Shown here: piece by piece, positions 40,518-51,072 of the stretch
Layout of the letters: each line of letters begins with the position of its first letter
Numbering within the stretch: the stretch's first letter is position 1
Assembly (NCBI GenBank): GCA_002077065.1
Contig: NAJO01000011.1
Coordinates: 85,001-149,000, forward strand
Direction of reading: 5' to 3'
DNA from: Cryoendolithus antarcticus
Lineage: Eukaryota; Ascomycota; Dothideomycetes; Cladosporiales; Cladosporiaceae
DNA: 64,000 nucleotides
Program-made: the position numbers and the translations under genes
Notes under the pieces: model-generated
Told to the model about the DNA's origin: nothing
Database searches by the model: none
The model's input: only the letters and a program-made list of their open reading frames with translations

Positions 40518-42107
40518 ATGCATGTCCACAGACGTCAGCTCGCAGCCCTCTGCGGCGCTCTCCTCACTCCCTCCCTCGTAGCAGCAGCGCCGTCATCTCC
40601 AAGTAGCACAGCGAGCAGCAGCCCAGCGGTCAGCACTACCATCTGCAGTGGCCAGACCTATGTCTATCAACAGCTTGCTGGCTACGGATATCTCCCTTCG
40701 AACGCCCGTGACAACCGTGGCGACACCCTAGGTGGCATTGGTTCCTCCATTGCCTTCGACAAGGACTCGTGGAAGAAGCTCAAGAATGGCAGCTACACTG
40801 GTACTATGTGGGCGTTGCCAGATCGCGGATGGAACACAGAGGGTACACTGAACTACCAGAACCGCGTGCAGAAAATCAAGGTGCTGCTCAACCCTAATGA
40901 GGGTGCTACTGTAGCCAACCCGTCTGCGCCAAACCTGATTCTCACATACCTTGACACAGTGGTCTTCACCGACCCGAAGGGTGTGCCTACTAGCGGTCTC
41001 GCCGCCAACGTCCGTGGGCCTTACCTCTCGTTCCCTGGCATTGGCGCAGTCGATGTACCCTCCGCCAACTACACTGGCGATGGCTTCGGCGGTAACGGTA
41101 CTGGGGGCACCAGAGTCAGCTTCGACAGCGAGGGTCTCGTCATCGACGAAGATGGAAACTTTTGGGTCAGCGACGAGTATGGCCCATACATCTACCAGTT
41201 CAACAAGAAGGGCAAGATGATCCAGGCCATTCGCCCGCCTGACGCTTTCATTCCTCTCCGCAATGGAAGCGAGAGCTTCAGCGCCAACAGCCCTCCGCGT
41301 TACGACCCCGGTCTTGTTCCAATCCCAGGAGACAACCCCACAGGGCGTGACAACAACCAGGGTCTGGAAGGTCTGACGATTGACCCAAGGGAAAAGAAGC
41401 TATACGCCCTGCTTCAGTCTTCCACCAACCAAGACGGCGGACCGACCAACCGCCGGACTCGCAACTCCCGCTTCCTGGTCTACGACCTCAAGCACACTCC
41501 CGCGCGCTACGAGGCAGAATATGTTGTGCAGCTGGCTCAAATCCAACCCAACAACACCCAGTCCAAGATTGCCCGCCAGAGCGAAATCCACTACATCTCT
41601 GACACGCAATTCCTTGTCCTCGCCCGTGATAGCGGTGCAGGCCGTGGGCAGTCCGGCACTACCAGTCTCTACCGCCATGTTGATGTATTCGACATTAGCA
41701 ATGCTACCAACGTCAAGGGTCCGCTTGCAGACTGCTACACCTGCCGCATCGCCTCCGCTGCCGGTGTTCTCAACAGCACCATCGCTCCCGCCACCTACTG
41801 CAGCTGGCTAGATTTCAACGTCAACAGCCAGCTCAACCGCTTTGGTGTACACAATGGCGGAGCCCAAGATGACGGACTGTTGAACGAGAAGTGGGAGTCA
41901 CTTGCATTGTTGCCCGTGGACCCTGACGATAGCAAGTCAGAGGAGTACTTCCTCTTCTCGCTGTCCGACAACGACTTCGTCACGCAGGATGGCTACATGA
42001 ATGGCGGGAAGCTGAAGTATGCAGACGAGAGTGAATTCAACCTATTGAACCAGGCTTTGGTGTTCAAGGTGCAGCTGCCGAAGAAGTCAAAGGCTCTTGT
42101 TGGCTAG
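40518..42107 (+). CDS. Secreted phytase-like (esterase-like) domain protein
   Basis: 529 residues from the ATG at 40518. The N-terminus is a signal peptide (two Arg, then LAALCGALLTPSLVAAAP, cleaved near residue 25). The body matches the Phytase-like beta-propeller family: LGGIGSSIAFDKDSW, TMWALPDRGWNTEGTLNYQN, DEDGNFWVSDEYGPYIYQF, GLEGLTIDPREKKLYALLQ and EKWESLALLPVDPDDSKSEE. Several Asn-x-Ser/Thr sites support secretion. Homologues are extracellular proteins of uncertain activity; despite the family name, phosphate release from phytate is not established. Single exon. Confidence 0.88.
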   Translation: MHVHRRQLAALCGALLTPSLVAAAPSSPSSTASSSPAVSTTICSGQTYVYQQLAGYGYLPSNARDNRGDTLGGIGSSIAFDKDSWKKLKNGSYTGTMWALPDRGWNTEGTLNYQNRVQKIKVLLNPNEGATVANPSAPNLILTYLDTVVFTDPKGVPTSGLAANVRGPYLSFPGIGAVDVPSANYTGDGFGGNGTGGTRVSFDSEGLVIDEDGNFWVSDEYGPYIYQFNKKGKMIQAIRPPDAFIPLRNGSESFSANSPPRYDPGLVPIPGDNPTGRDNNQGLEGLTIDPREKKLYALLQSSTNQDGGPTNRRTRNSRFLVYDLKHTPARYEAEYVVQLAQIQPNNTQSKIARQSEIHYISDTQFLVLARDSGAGRGQSGTTSLYRHVDVFDISNATNVKGPLADCYTCRIASAAGVLNSTIAPATYCSWLDFNVNSQLNRFGVHNGGAQDDGLLNEKWESLALLPVDPDDSKSEEYFLFSLSDNDFVTQDGYMNGGKLKYADESEFNLLNQALVFKVQLPKKSKALVG

Positions 42108-42517
42108 ATGAGATGGGACGAGGATACATGTTTCCAAATGCGCTGTATATAGGAAGAGTGTTGCGTTCGACAGGAACAGAGCAGAGCAGGAGGTCTCGGA
42201 TCGGTACCCTCGTAGATACTGCATTGTGCCCTGAGTTCCGTTACAAGCAGATGCCAAATGCACCGTGAACAGTGGTCACTGCGCTGCTTCTGCAATATTC
42301 AACCTCTTGCTCGCCGTATGTCTACCTCAGTCGTGCAAGAATTATTGGCGTGCCGCGACCTGTATGACACTATATGTGAGCGACGCGTTTGCTTGTGATT
42401 ACATGTAACTTACCCTAAGCCGTTTGGATGCTCTCGACCTCTGCATCCTTCTCCCTACTGCACGTCTCCTTCACACCAATCACACTCACCTCACGAACGT
42501 CCTATACTCCCACGACC
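42108..42517. other. Intergenic
   Basis: Nothing coding recognised; upstream region of the AIG1-like gene. Confidence 0.4.
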
Positions 42518-43358
42518 ATGGCGACGACCATGGCTGATCGGCTCATCCGCCGCCATCCACTGCAACGCCTCGAGTCTCCTTCTCGCGGCGCCAGCGCACT
42601 GCTCCATGTACGTAGCCCACCGTGCAGCGAGCGGAGAGTGCAGGACTTGACAACACCTACCTAAGGCATGCGGTCTGGCTTCGTTCGCCTACTCCTTCGC
42701 CTATCTCGTCTACAACCCCAATCAGATCAACGACTCGTATGGCTGGCACATGCAGTACCTGACCATCATTGGCCTCTCCCTCTCCACCGCGACCTTCGTC
42801 GTAGGTCTGTCGGCAGATCTGACAGCAAGCGCCCGCCTCTTCGCCGTCAAGAATGCTCTGAGCGTCGCCAGCGCTCCGATGGAATGCTTGATCACCGCCC
42901 TGTACTGGTCTCTCCGAGCTGTACAATACTCTGAATCCGTTTCTCTCTCATCTCAACTGACACCAATGCAGATCGACCCTTCTCTCGTCTTCCCTGACTG
43001 GGCACCACCCCTCGATCCGATCGCAGACTTCACTTTCCACGCTGTGCCCTCCATCGCTCTAGTCGCCGATCTCCTCTTCTTCAGCCCTCCCTACACCATC
43101 GCCTTTCTGCCCTCTCTGGTCCTCAGCTTGGTCATTGCATTCGGCTACTGGATGTGGATTGAAGAGTGCTATCGCTGGAACAAGTTCTATCCGTACCCGC
43201 TATTTGAGAAGCTGGACACAATGCAGAGAATCGGGTTGTTTGTGGGAAGTGCGGTGACTATGACTGTCGCTACAGGTGTGCTGGGTTGGATGCACGGTGT
43301 TGTCAATGGAGGGGAAGAGGTCAAGAAGGCCAAGAGTGGAAACGTGAAGGGGGAGTAA
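42518..43358 (+). CDS. AIG1/FAR-17a (ADTRP-like) integral membrane hydrolase
   Basis: Exons 42518-42607, 42666-42920 and 42972-43358 give 732 nt, 243 residues. The second intron (51 nt) is a multiple of three, so the frame stays open through it. It is called because it has GTACAA, an AACTGAC branch site and GCAG, and because removal gives the family text YWSLRAIDPSLVFPDW. About six membrane helices are visible. In animals AIG1 and ADTRP are threonine hydrolases of fatty-acid esters of hydroxy fatty acids, using a Thr and a His. The equivalents here are Thr63 (QYLTIIGL) and His138 (FHAVPS). Likely an ER membrane lipid hydrolase. Confidence 0.8.
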
Positions 43359-43543
43359 GATACATTCATATCTTCATGCGTACTCTGCAGGCAGCTCGCT
43401 TCCTTGGCCTCTCGACGATCGACTTTCCAACACAACTATGAACCGGTGAAGCACTCGACGGCCTCTCAGCAGAGAGCGACACCCGAGCAAGTCGAGTGAT
43501 CGGACCTTGGGACCGACATCGAACCTTTCTGATATAGCTCAGC

Positions 43544-43777
43544 ATGGATATCGATCATCTGCCTGTCCAGCAACCCGACACCTTCCTTCGCCAACCCTCG
43601 CTCCCGGATACATTCATGCAGCAGTCAGGTGTCAATCTACTCCGCTGATCTTCGAATCTCTCGCCACGCCAGAGAACCGCCTTTATTGCCAATCTCCGGG
43701 CTCATGCGCTCTCGCCTACGTGGGAGAGTTCGGCGGAGGTGAAGGTGGCGGCGGTGGCGAGAGGTCGCGGGATCTGA
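43544..43777 (+). pseudogene. Small ORF interrupted by TGA
   Basis: An ATG at 43544 opens 34 codons (MDIDHLPVQQPDTFLRQP...) to TGA at 43646-43648. The same frame continues for 42 codons with protein-like text (NLSPRQRTAFIANLRAHAL) to a second TGA at 43775. CGA to TGA would explain the first stop. No family recognised; an alternative is a real 34-residue ORF or chance. Confidence 0.3.
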
Positions 43778-43844
43778 TGTTGGTTGACGTCAAGGAGCCG
43801 CCTCCGAGCTTCATTCTCGATCCACGTACTGCTTGTACAGCCTG

Positions 43845-44363
43845 AAGGAGTGTGGATAGTCGTGAAGTAAGATTCGAATTCGGCTTCTCGGTTGTGCTGA
43901 AGACGCGTTTATCCGCGAGCGCAGTGAGTTGATGAGCGATTGGTGTCGGACCAGATGTGGACAATTGAGATACACAGCGCACGGCTACCGTCAATGCTTT
44001 GAGCTGGAGATATCAGCTGCCTTCAGTGTCCACTGTGGAGATCGCGGAGGATGTCGACCGCTAGAAGAGGTTGCTGGAGGCAGCGCTGGCACGAAGTATC
44101 AAGTGTGAAAGACCTGTTGAAATCCCAGCAAAGCAGCGGTTCTACCGGAAGGGCTACATGTTTCCGGCTGCCGTTTCGCTTCCAATGCTGCTTTGACTGG
44201 CATTGGCTTGTCGCATGAGTTGCCGGATCCCGCTCGGCTGGAGTCAATCAGCAATCCTACTCTGTTCTATAAGACAGAAGTGATCCTGCGACTCATGGCA
44301 TCGCCAACAGATACAGCGACAGTCCTTTCAGAGCCCATTCGACACTGCGGCTGGATGTCGCTC
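43845..44363. other. Intergenic
   Basis: No coding signal recognised. Confidence 0.35.
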
Positions 44364-45635
44364 TTAGCGATAATGCTTCAGTAGGGCCATCTCGATAGAC
44401 AGGCCAGGTCCGAACGATGCTGCAACAATGTGATCCCTAGGTCCCATCGTGCGAAGCTTATCAAGTACAACCAGCACAGTCGGACTGGACGAGTTCCCGC
44501 GTGTGCGATAGATATCATTCGTTGCCCTCAGTCGATCATCGTCAAGGTTCATGGTCGCCTGGATGCTGTCGATGATTGCACGACCCCCAGGATGAAGCGC
44601 CCAGTCGAAATCATTGGATTTGCTCGGCAATCCCAAATCGGAGCACTCGGAGAGAAGTGACGTGAACATAGGCTCCACGGATAAGTTCACCGAACGCGGC
44701 ACATCTCGTGTCAGGATCGTGCGATACCCTGTCGTGATTGTCAGTCTGGAACGTCGGCCACGTCTAGCCAAGCTACATACCATGTGAGTCAGCATAGCAG
44801 CCCATATGCCCCAGGGTCTCGGGTAACAGAGCGCTCTCGCAAGCAAGAACTTCAAACAGTGGCTTACTATCTCCAAGTCCAAGATCGTTCGTCATCACAA
44901 AAGCAGCAGCACCATCGGAGAATAAAGCGCTTGCAATGCTGACATCGCGAGCCGAGCTCTTCGCCGCGTCCGCCAGCTCACGACGAAGCAGAGGGGTGCT
45001 CAGTTCACAAGCGAAGCCGAGAACACGCGCAGGTTTGCCACAGGCCGTCGCAGCAAGCACTACCTGGCTGCCAGCTCTGATGATAGACAAGCCACCGGCA
45101 CAACCGACACCGTGCAGTAGCGTTCTGTTGACCCTGGCACTGAGACCGAGTTGCTGATGGACGAGAAGGTCGTATCCTGGACTTCCCTGGTTCGTGCAGG
45201 TCACAGCCACTGTATGCGTGATCTGATCAACTGCAATACATGACACTGATAATGCTGCTTTGCAAGCTTCGACGGCCAGCTTTACGCCTTCGATCCGAAA
45301 GAAGTCGTCGAGCTCGGCGATCTTTGGTGGATCTTTATTCGTACCGAAACCATTAGTGCCGTGGTCGCACACGCCTGCGCGGGTCTCGATCCCAGTCCTG
45401 GGAATGACGACATTGAGAAGCTGCTGAAGGCTACGAGCTTTGTCAGTCTCATATGAGAGGTCTCCATGGTTGGAATGGCTTACCCTTCACTCTTCTTCAC
45501 ATCATGGAACCGATCTGCGACGTCTTCCAACCATTCTGGGGTCAGTAGATGGGCTGGGTACGCAGTTCCAAGTCCTGTCAGCCAAGTCCTAGCGCGGCCT
45601 GAGCTGTCGTCGCGATTTTGCGTCGTTTTCTGCAT
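44364..45635 (-). CDS. Type III polyketide synthase (chalcone synthase-like)
   Basis: Homodimeric CoA-dependent iterative condensing enzyme that makes alkylpyrones or alkylresorcinols from an acyl-CoA starter and malonyl-CoA. Exons in coding order are 45635-45484, 45430-44781 and 44728-44364 (introns 53 and 52 nt); total 1167 nt, 388 residues, normal for the family. The catalytic triad is complete: Cys161 in LLHGVGCAGGLSI, His313 in DWALHPGGRAI and Asn346 in RGNSSSPTV. The C-terminal GFGPG loop is present as SFGPG. The start at 45635 gives a 23-residue leader before GLGTAYPAHLLTPEW, the usual first strand. NMO, decarboxylase-like and CYP51 genes follow to the right. Confidence 0.93.
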
Positions 45636-46366
45636 GTTCAAGAGTGCATGTGATGTGCATCATCCCCATGGCATCTACCTTCGCCATAGTTTCTCTGTCG
45701 CCAAGCTTGGACGTCGCTTCGAGTCGCGTGCTCCGACTTGTGCACGACTCGTTTCCCCGTCTCTTACCTGTTGTGTAGCCGGCGATGTCGTTCAGCCATG
45801 AAGGCGGTGAGTCTTGCGTGGAAGAACGGAATCGCTGGCTGTATGGTTGTGCATTCGTGCATGCGGCTGGAGAGACCCATGACTTGATCGACGCGCTTGG
45901 CATGCGTCCACGTTTCAATCTGCCTATACTCGTCTCTTATTGGTCGGCTCGTAAGTAGCCCACTCATCGGGTAGAAGGATTCCTTGTCGCTAATGTACGA
46001 GCACTTGGCATTGTGGTCAGCTGAATCCGGCTGATACGAGAGAGATGTGTTCTTAAGACGTCTGGCAAAGAAGACTTGCCTTCGCCTTCCACCATCTGTT
46101 AACTGCATGATGCTTCCGTTGACCTACTCACAGCGGTGCTGTACTAGTCTTTCACCTCCGAGAGTTCTGGATTCGGCCAAGGCCATCACTGAGATCGTTC
46201 TCTCGCAGCTACCTGGACCTACCATGAGCGACATATCCAATTGCGTAAGTACTTGCGGTAGCACAGGGAAGCCTAGATCTCCGCAGAGACGGAGGTAGGA
46301 ATATCAGCATAAGGAACACTACCTCGGACGGGGCTGCAAATGGTGGATGATCCATATCTTGAAGGC
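45636..46366. other. Intergenic, PKS promoter
   Basis: Contains the PKS upstream region and NMO 3' end. Open minus-strand frames here are chance extensions without motifs. Confidence 0.4.
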
Positions 46367-47455
46367 CTACAGCCTCGCATGTACCTTGTTGAGAGCCGCC
46401 AAAGCGTCCCTTCTGATCTCCTCAACTATGTCACCTGCGCTTTGCTCTGCAGTTACAAGCCCTACGCCTGTACCAGCCCACATAGCCGCCCTGCCCTTCC
46501 CTTCTGATGCGTAGCCTCTGTCGTCAGCCGCCACGGCCTCCTTGTGCAATCGTCTGATCTCGCTGATGTCCACACCTGCAACGTGATCTCTGTAGCTTTC
46601 AACGATGAGACTCCTGCCATCGATATAGCCTGGCCAGATGTTCTTGCCCGGCAGATTGTCGAAGAGCTTGCTACGCGTAGTCACCACGCCGCCGTCACGC
46701 GCAGCTAAGATGGCTGCCCTGTAGTTCTGATGTAGATTCGTTTCCCGCGCGGCCAAGAATCGCGTGCCCAGTACGACACCAGTAGCCCCGAGAACAAGTG
46801 CGGCGGCCACACCACGTCCGTTTACTATGCCGCCCGCTGCTAGGAGCGGAATGTCGATAGTCTCGGCGGCAAAGGCATCGTAGACCTCCGGCACAAGGGA
46901 GATCACTCCAGCACCTTGCTCGCAGCCGTGACCACCAGCATCGGAGCCCTGCAAGCATATCGCATCGGGTCTGCAACTGTTCGCAACAGCAAGAGCAGTG
47001 GCGACCGAGCCGATCTGCAACCACACCCGAGTCTTCGGACTCGCCTCTCGTATCGCCTTCGTCCAGGGAGCAAAGTCGTCGATGCTTTTCGGCATTGATA
47101 GCCAGACCACAGCAGGCTTTCTAGCGCGTACAAGATTTGCCACCCTGTCGACAGGAACAGCAAACGCGAGAAAGCCGATGCCGATGGGCAGCAGACCTTC
47201 GTCCGTCACCTTCAAGCTCTCTGCCGCTATGCTGACTTGCTTATCCGCCGAGTCCAGATCGATGGCCGCGCCGATGAAGCCAAATCCGCCTGCTTGGTGT
47301 ACTGCTAATGCGAGCGAAGCGTGAGCGATGCCACCCATCTAGATATGTTCTTATTAATTCCATCGTTGTTGATGATATGATAAGTCAAGACTCACAGGCG
47401 CATTGACGATCAGCGGCTCCAGAGTCCCTGGCAGCTGATCTCGAAGCGAAGACAT
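46367..47455 (-). CDS. Nitronate monooxygenase (2-nitropropane dioxygenase)
   Basis: FMN-dependent TIM-barrel enzyme that oxidises nitronates, protecting against 3-nitropropionate-type compounds. Exons in coding order are 47455-47396 and 47338-46367, with a 57-nt GTGAGT/TAG intron; 1032 nt, 343 residues. Splicing creates the N-terminal motif LIVNAPMGGIAHASLALAVH. Flavin-site text includes GFGFIGAAID, ICLQGSDAGGHG, IPLLAAGGIVNGRGVAAAL and GATGVVLGTRFL, all typical. The length is usual. It is on the same strand as the PKS and upstream of it; such oxidases appear both as housekeeping and as cluster genes, so the link is only positional. Confidence 0.92.
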
Positions 47456-48430
47456 CGTGTAGGTATGATTGCGGCGCTCTGTTACTGAACGACTGATCGA
47501 GAGTTGCAGGGGAGAGAGCCTTCCGAATTCTCGCTACATCTTAACATACACCTAAGTTACGCGTGTGTAAGCTGGTACAGTCAGCCTCCATGACTCCCAC
47601 ACGGGACCCTAGGACTATGTACACGCCTACGGATATAAGCTCTCGGAGCGCATGCGGGTGATGAGAGGATTACCAACCTAAACATATTGTATCACGATCA
47701 TGCATGCTCGCACAAAGCAGAGGTGGGAGAGTCTCGTGACTGAAGCTGCAGGTCGACAGGCGCTGAGATTCAACCGGCGCTTGGAACATGATCTTCGAAC
47801 GACGTTGGAGAAGAGGGAGTTCCCTATGCTCATTAAGCATGTCTACATGTATCCACTCTTGCGCGCAGCTTACCACATTCTGGCGAAACGGCGATCCACG
47901 CGCCAGGTCGTACCTCTCGATCGCGCCAAGAAGAAGGACCATCCTATCCTCCACGCGTCTGAACTCTGCATGCCCACCGTCTCCATTCTTCCGAAATCGG
48001 GAAGAGTCTAGTGTCAATATCATGCACACCACGAATCTTTCTGCGCATTCCCGGTCCGAGGCGAGAGTGGCGCTTAGGTAGGAAGTGGTACGCCATGCGC
48101 ACTCGCTAGTATAACAGACCTTTACCAGCCACAGTCCGATCGTCGCAGATGGGCAGAGTAGTCGTGACTGGCGCGTGTTCGTCAACCTGACCACACGCCT
48201 GTTTCAACTGACGCCAGAACGGTACGGATTCTGAGAGCGCGAAGCGGGGCGTAGATACCCAGCGATGAAGAGACCCAGCTATCGATATACCTGCATGACC
48301 GAGAGGCAGTTCTAAAAGTGTGCTGAAGCCCTCTGGTGCACTGATGGCGTAGCGCGACTGGGAGGACCCCGCTGTGCGTGAAGCAGGTCCCTCGCAGCAT
48401 CAAGAACACGCCAGCCTGCCTTGAAGGTCT
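47456..48430. other. Intergenic with one ambiguous ORF
   Basis: An ATG at 47700 (plus) opens 103 codons of basic sequence ending SILPKSGRV, and the opposite strand is also open. Neither has recognisable motifs, so I do not call a gene. Confidence 0.35.
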
Positions 48431-48994
48431 TCAAGGCACGACCATCTCCCCACCATTGCTCTCAGTGACGTCCAGGCCGACCAAGAACCTGCTGACCATG
48501 TTGTATGCGCCGACAGTGACCTGCAATTCCATGATCTTCTGATCACTCCCCAACAGCCGCCGAGTCCGCTCGAACACCTCGTCACTTACGGCAACCTTCA
48601 CCGTGCTCTCCTCGGTGTACTCCAGCACCGCCCGCTCCAGCTCGCTGTACCCGTCCCACTGCCCCTCCCGCTTCAGCAAGCGCTCAAGCTTCTCTCTACT
48701 CACGCCAGCCTTTACAGCAAGAGCCGAGTGAGCCTTCCACTCGTAGACTGCATTCGTGAGGACAGCAATGTAGCAGATGGACAGTTCCATCAAGCCTCCA
48801 TCCAAGGAAGACTTGGTGCGGATGGCGCCAAGAAGGGCATTATATCCGTCTGCGATTGCCGGATTGTGAAGGAGCGCGAGGTCGAGAGGTATCAGAGGGC
48901 GGGGAGAGCGGCGAGCAGCAATGCGGGTGTAGATCTCCTGGACCTGAGGACCGGAGCCGGAAGGAGGCTCTGAGGGAGCGTATGGGATGCGCAT
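48431..48994 (-). CDS. Carboxymuconolactone decarboxylase / AhpD-like protein
   Basis: 187 residues from the ATG at 48994; the frame extends upstream but MRIPYAPSEPP is the usual family start. The all-helical CMD fold is visible in PLDLALLHNPAIADGYNALL, MELSICYIAVLTNAVYEW and HSALAVKAGVSREKLERLL. AhpD-type proteins use a Cys-x-x-Cys; this one has no such pair, only a single Cys in SICYIAV, so peroxidase activity is doubtful and a decarboxylase- or hydrolase-like role is possible. It is transcribed head-to-head with CYP51 from a 242-bp shared region. Confidence 0.85.
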   Translation of the reverse strand: MRIPYAPSEPPSGSGPQVQEIYTRIAARRSPRPLIPLDLALLHNPAIADGYNALLGAIRTKSSLDGGLMELSICYIAVLTNAVYEWKAHSALAVKAGVSREKLERLLKREGQWDGYSELERAVLEYTEESTVKVAVSDEVFERTRRLLGSDQKIMELQVTVGAYNMVSRFLVGLDVTESNGGEMVVP

Positions 48995-49236
48995 CCTGAC
49001 GCTGTGCAGTGATGTTTGCGGCTCCCGGTTGCGAGTACGGGTGATCTTGTCTTGGACAGCACGTGGCAAGCACGAGCGAGATGCGAATGCGGGGAGAAGG
49101 TTGAGATTTGGCGAGCGGGCGGGTTCCTGCATGAGCCGCAGTATCCCTGCCAGAAATATCGTATCATCTCAACGGCGGCGACGTTGATATCTGCAGTGAG
49201 GCGGCGAGTACCGTCTTGCCCACCACATCACTCGCT
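48995..49236. promoter_or_regulatory. Shared promoter of CMD-like gene and CYP51
   Basis: 242 bp between divergent start codons. It holds a CACGTG E-box at 49060-49065 and a TATCGTATCATC element at 49157-49168. Fungal CYP51 genes are activated by the bHLH factor SrbA/SREBP, which recognises E-box-like sterol elements, and in yeasts by Upc2 at TCGTATA. The matches are suggestive only. Confidence 0.35.
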
Positions 49237-50856
49237 ATGGGCCTCCTCCAGACACTCGCCGGGCCATTGGCGCCTCACATCGAGTCCCTCCCCACTTGGC
49301 TCGTCATCATCACCGCCTTCGTCTCCCTCCTGACCCTCACCATCACCATCAACGTTGCCGATCAAATCCTCACCCGACGATCCGACGAGCCGCCTGTCGT
49401 CTTCCACCTCCTCCCCTGGATCGGCAGCACTGTCACATACGGCATTGACCCGTACGCCTTCTTCTTCAAATGTAGGGCAAAGTACGGCGACGTCTTCACC
49501 TTCGTCCTTCTGGGCAAGAAGACGACAGTGTGCCTGGGCACCAAAGGCAATGACTTCATTCTGAATGCGAAGCTCAAGGACGTCAACGCCGAGGAGATCT
49601 ATCACCCTCTCACGACGCCCGTCTTCGGCAAGGATGTCGTCTATGACTGCCCGAATTCGAAACTCATGGAGCAGAAGAAGTTTGTCAAGTTCGGCCTCAC
49701 CACCAGCGCCTTCCGCTCGTATGTCACCCTCATCGCCGAGGAGACACGCCAGTTCTTCTCTCGTGATGCACCGTCCAAGCGATTTGCGTCGACATCAGGC
49801 ACAGTGAATCTCCCACCCACGTTGGCGGAGCTCACAATCTACACCGCCTCTCGATCACTGCAGGGCAAAGAAGTGCGTGAACGGTTCGACTCTGGCTTTG
49901 CTGACTTGTATCACGATCTTGACGGCGGCTTTGTTCCCATCAACTTCAAGCTCGGCTGGATGCCTCTCCCACACAACCGTCGCCGTGATCGTGCTCAGAA
50001 GAAGATGGCGCAGACGTACATGGACATCATGACTGAACGGCGCAAGGAGGGTAATCTCGAGAGGGAAGAGGACATGATCTGGAACTTGATGAACTGCGAG
50101 TACAAGAACGGCACCCCCGTGCCTGACAAGGAGGTGGCACACATGATGATCGCGCTGCTCATGGCAGGCCAGCACAGCTCTTCTGCAACAATCACTTGGA
50201 TTCTCTTGCGTCTCGCCACCCGTCCAGAGATCCAGGACGAGCTACTGGAAGAACAGCGACAAGTCCTCGGTACAAAGGCCGATGGCAGTATCGCGGACAT
50301 GACGTACGAGGATCTCGCACGCTTGCCGCTGCACAACTCGGTGGTAAAGGAGACGCTTCGTTTACATACTCCGATCCACAGCGTCATGCGCGTGGTCAAG
50401 AATCCTCTGCCAGTCGAGGGCACACCCTATACGATCCCCACCTCCCACGTTCTGCTCGCTTCCCCAGGCGTGACAAGCAGGGTAGCAGAGCACTTCCCCG
50501 ACCCAATGCTCTGGGAGCCACATCGATGGGACGAGACGCCCGCCGAGGAACACGCACACCTCGCTCCATCTCACGTCAAGGAGGGCGTGGTGGAGGAGAA
50601 GGAGGACTATGGCTATGGCCTCATCTCGAAAGGTGCTGCAAGTCCCTACCTGCCATTCGGAGCTGGTCGACACAGGTGTATTGGTGAGCAGTTTGCGTAC
50701 TTGCAATTGCAGACGATCCTTGCGACGGTAGTGAGGGATCTGCGGTTTCAGAATGTGGAGGGCGTTGAAGGTGTGGTTGGGACGGATTACAGCAGTCTCT
50801 TCAGCAGGCCGCTGAGCCCGGCAGTTGTTAGGTGGGAGAGACGGGAAAAGAAATAG
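49237..50856 (+). CDS. ERG11: Sterol 14-alpha-demethylase CYP51
   Basis: ER-membrane P450 that removes the C14 methyl of lanosterol/eburicol in ergosterol synthesis and is the azole target. 539 residues from the ATG at 49237, single exon. Features in order: hydrophobic anchor (~20-45), substrate-channel segment [20 protein letters not shown] with Tyr136, I-helix [18 protein letters not shown] (~309), the K-helix ExxR as KETLRLH, PERF-region PHRWDE, and the haem-ligand loop [12 protein letters not shown] with Cys at ~481. The aligned Tyr and the YGYG stretch before the haem loop look like wild-type residues. No defects. Whether the genome has other CYP51 copies cannot be told from here. Confidence 0.95.
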   Translation: MGLLQTLAGPLAPHIESLPTWLVIITAFVSLLTLTITINVADQILTRRSDEPPVVFHLLPWIGSTVTYGIDPYAFFFKCRAKYGDVFTFVLLGKKTTVCLGTKGNDFILNAKLKDVNAEEIYHPLTTPVFGKDVVYDCPNSKLMEQKKFVKFGLTTSAFRSYVTLIAEETRQFFSRDAPSKRFASTSGTVNLPPTLAELTIYTASRSLQGKEVRERFDSGFADLYHDLDGGFVPINFKLGWMPLPHNRRRDRAQKKMAQTYMDIMTERRKEGNLEREEDMIWNLMNCEYKNGTPVPDKEVAHMMIALLMAGQHSSSATITWILLRLATRPEIQDELLEEQRQVLGTKADGSIADMTYEDLARLPLHNSVVKETLRLHTPIHSVMRVVKNPLPVEGTPYTIPTSHVLLASPGVTSRVAEHFPDPMLWEPHRWDETPAEEHAHLAPSHVKEGVVEEKEDYGYGLISKGAASPYLPFGAGRHRCIGEQFAYLQLQTILATVVRDLRFQNVEGVEGVVGTDYSSLFSRPLSPAVVRWERREKK

Positions 50857-51072
50857 ATGCATGTAACGACATGAAGCGCTCAGTGAACGTCATAAACCCT
50901 GATTAAGCACCAACGACATTGCCAATGATTATGGCATGAACGCATTCAGCTTCGGTCTCGGTTCTTTCAACCCTCCTCCCGCAAGCATCGTTGCGCCCTT
51001 CCCTCACTCAGTCTTCCCATCTCCCAGCGATTCGAACCCCCAATCCGCACCAGACCATCCCCCGTCCGATCC

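Noticed and set aside
47670..48194. Overlapping open frames on both strands (minus-strand frame, plus-strand 103-codon ORF)
   Set aside because: Neither has motifs, splice logic or distinctive composition; left as ambiguous intergenic sequence.
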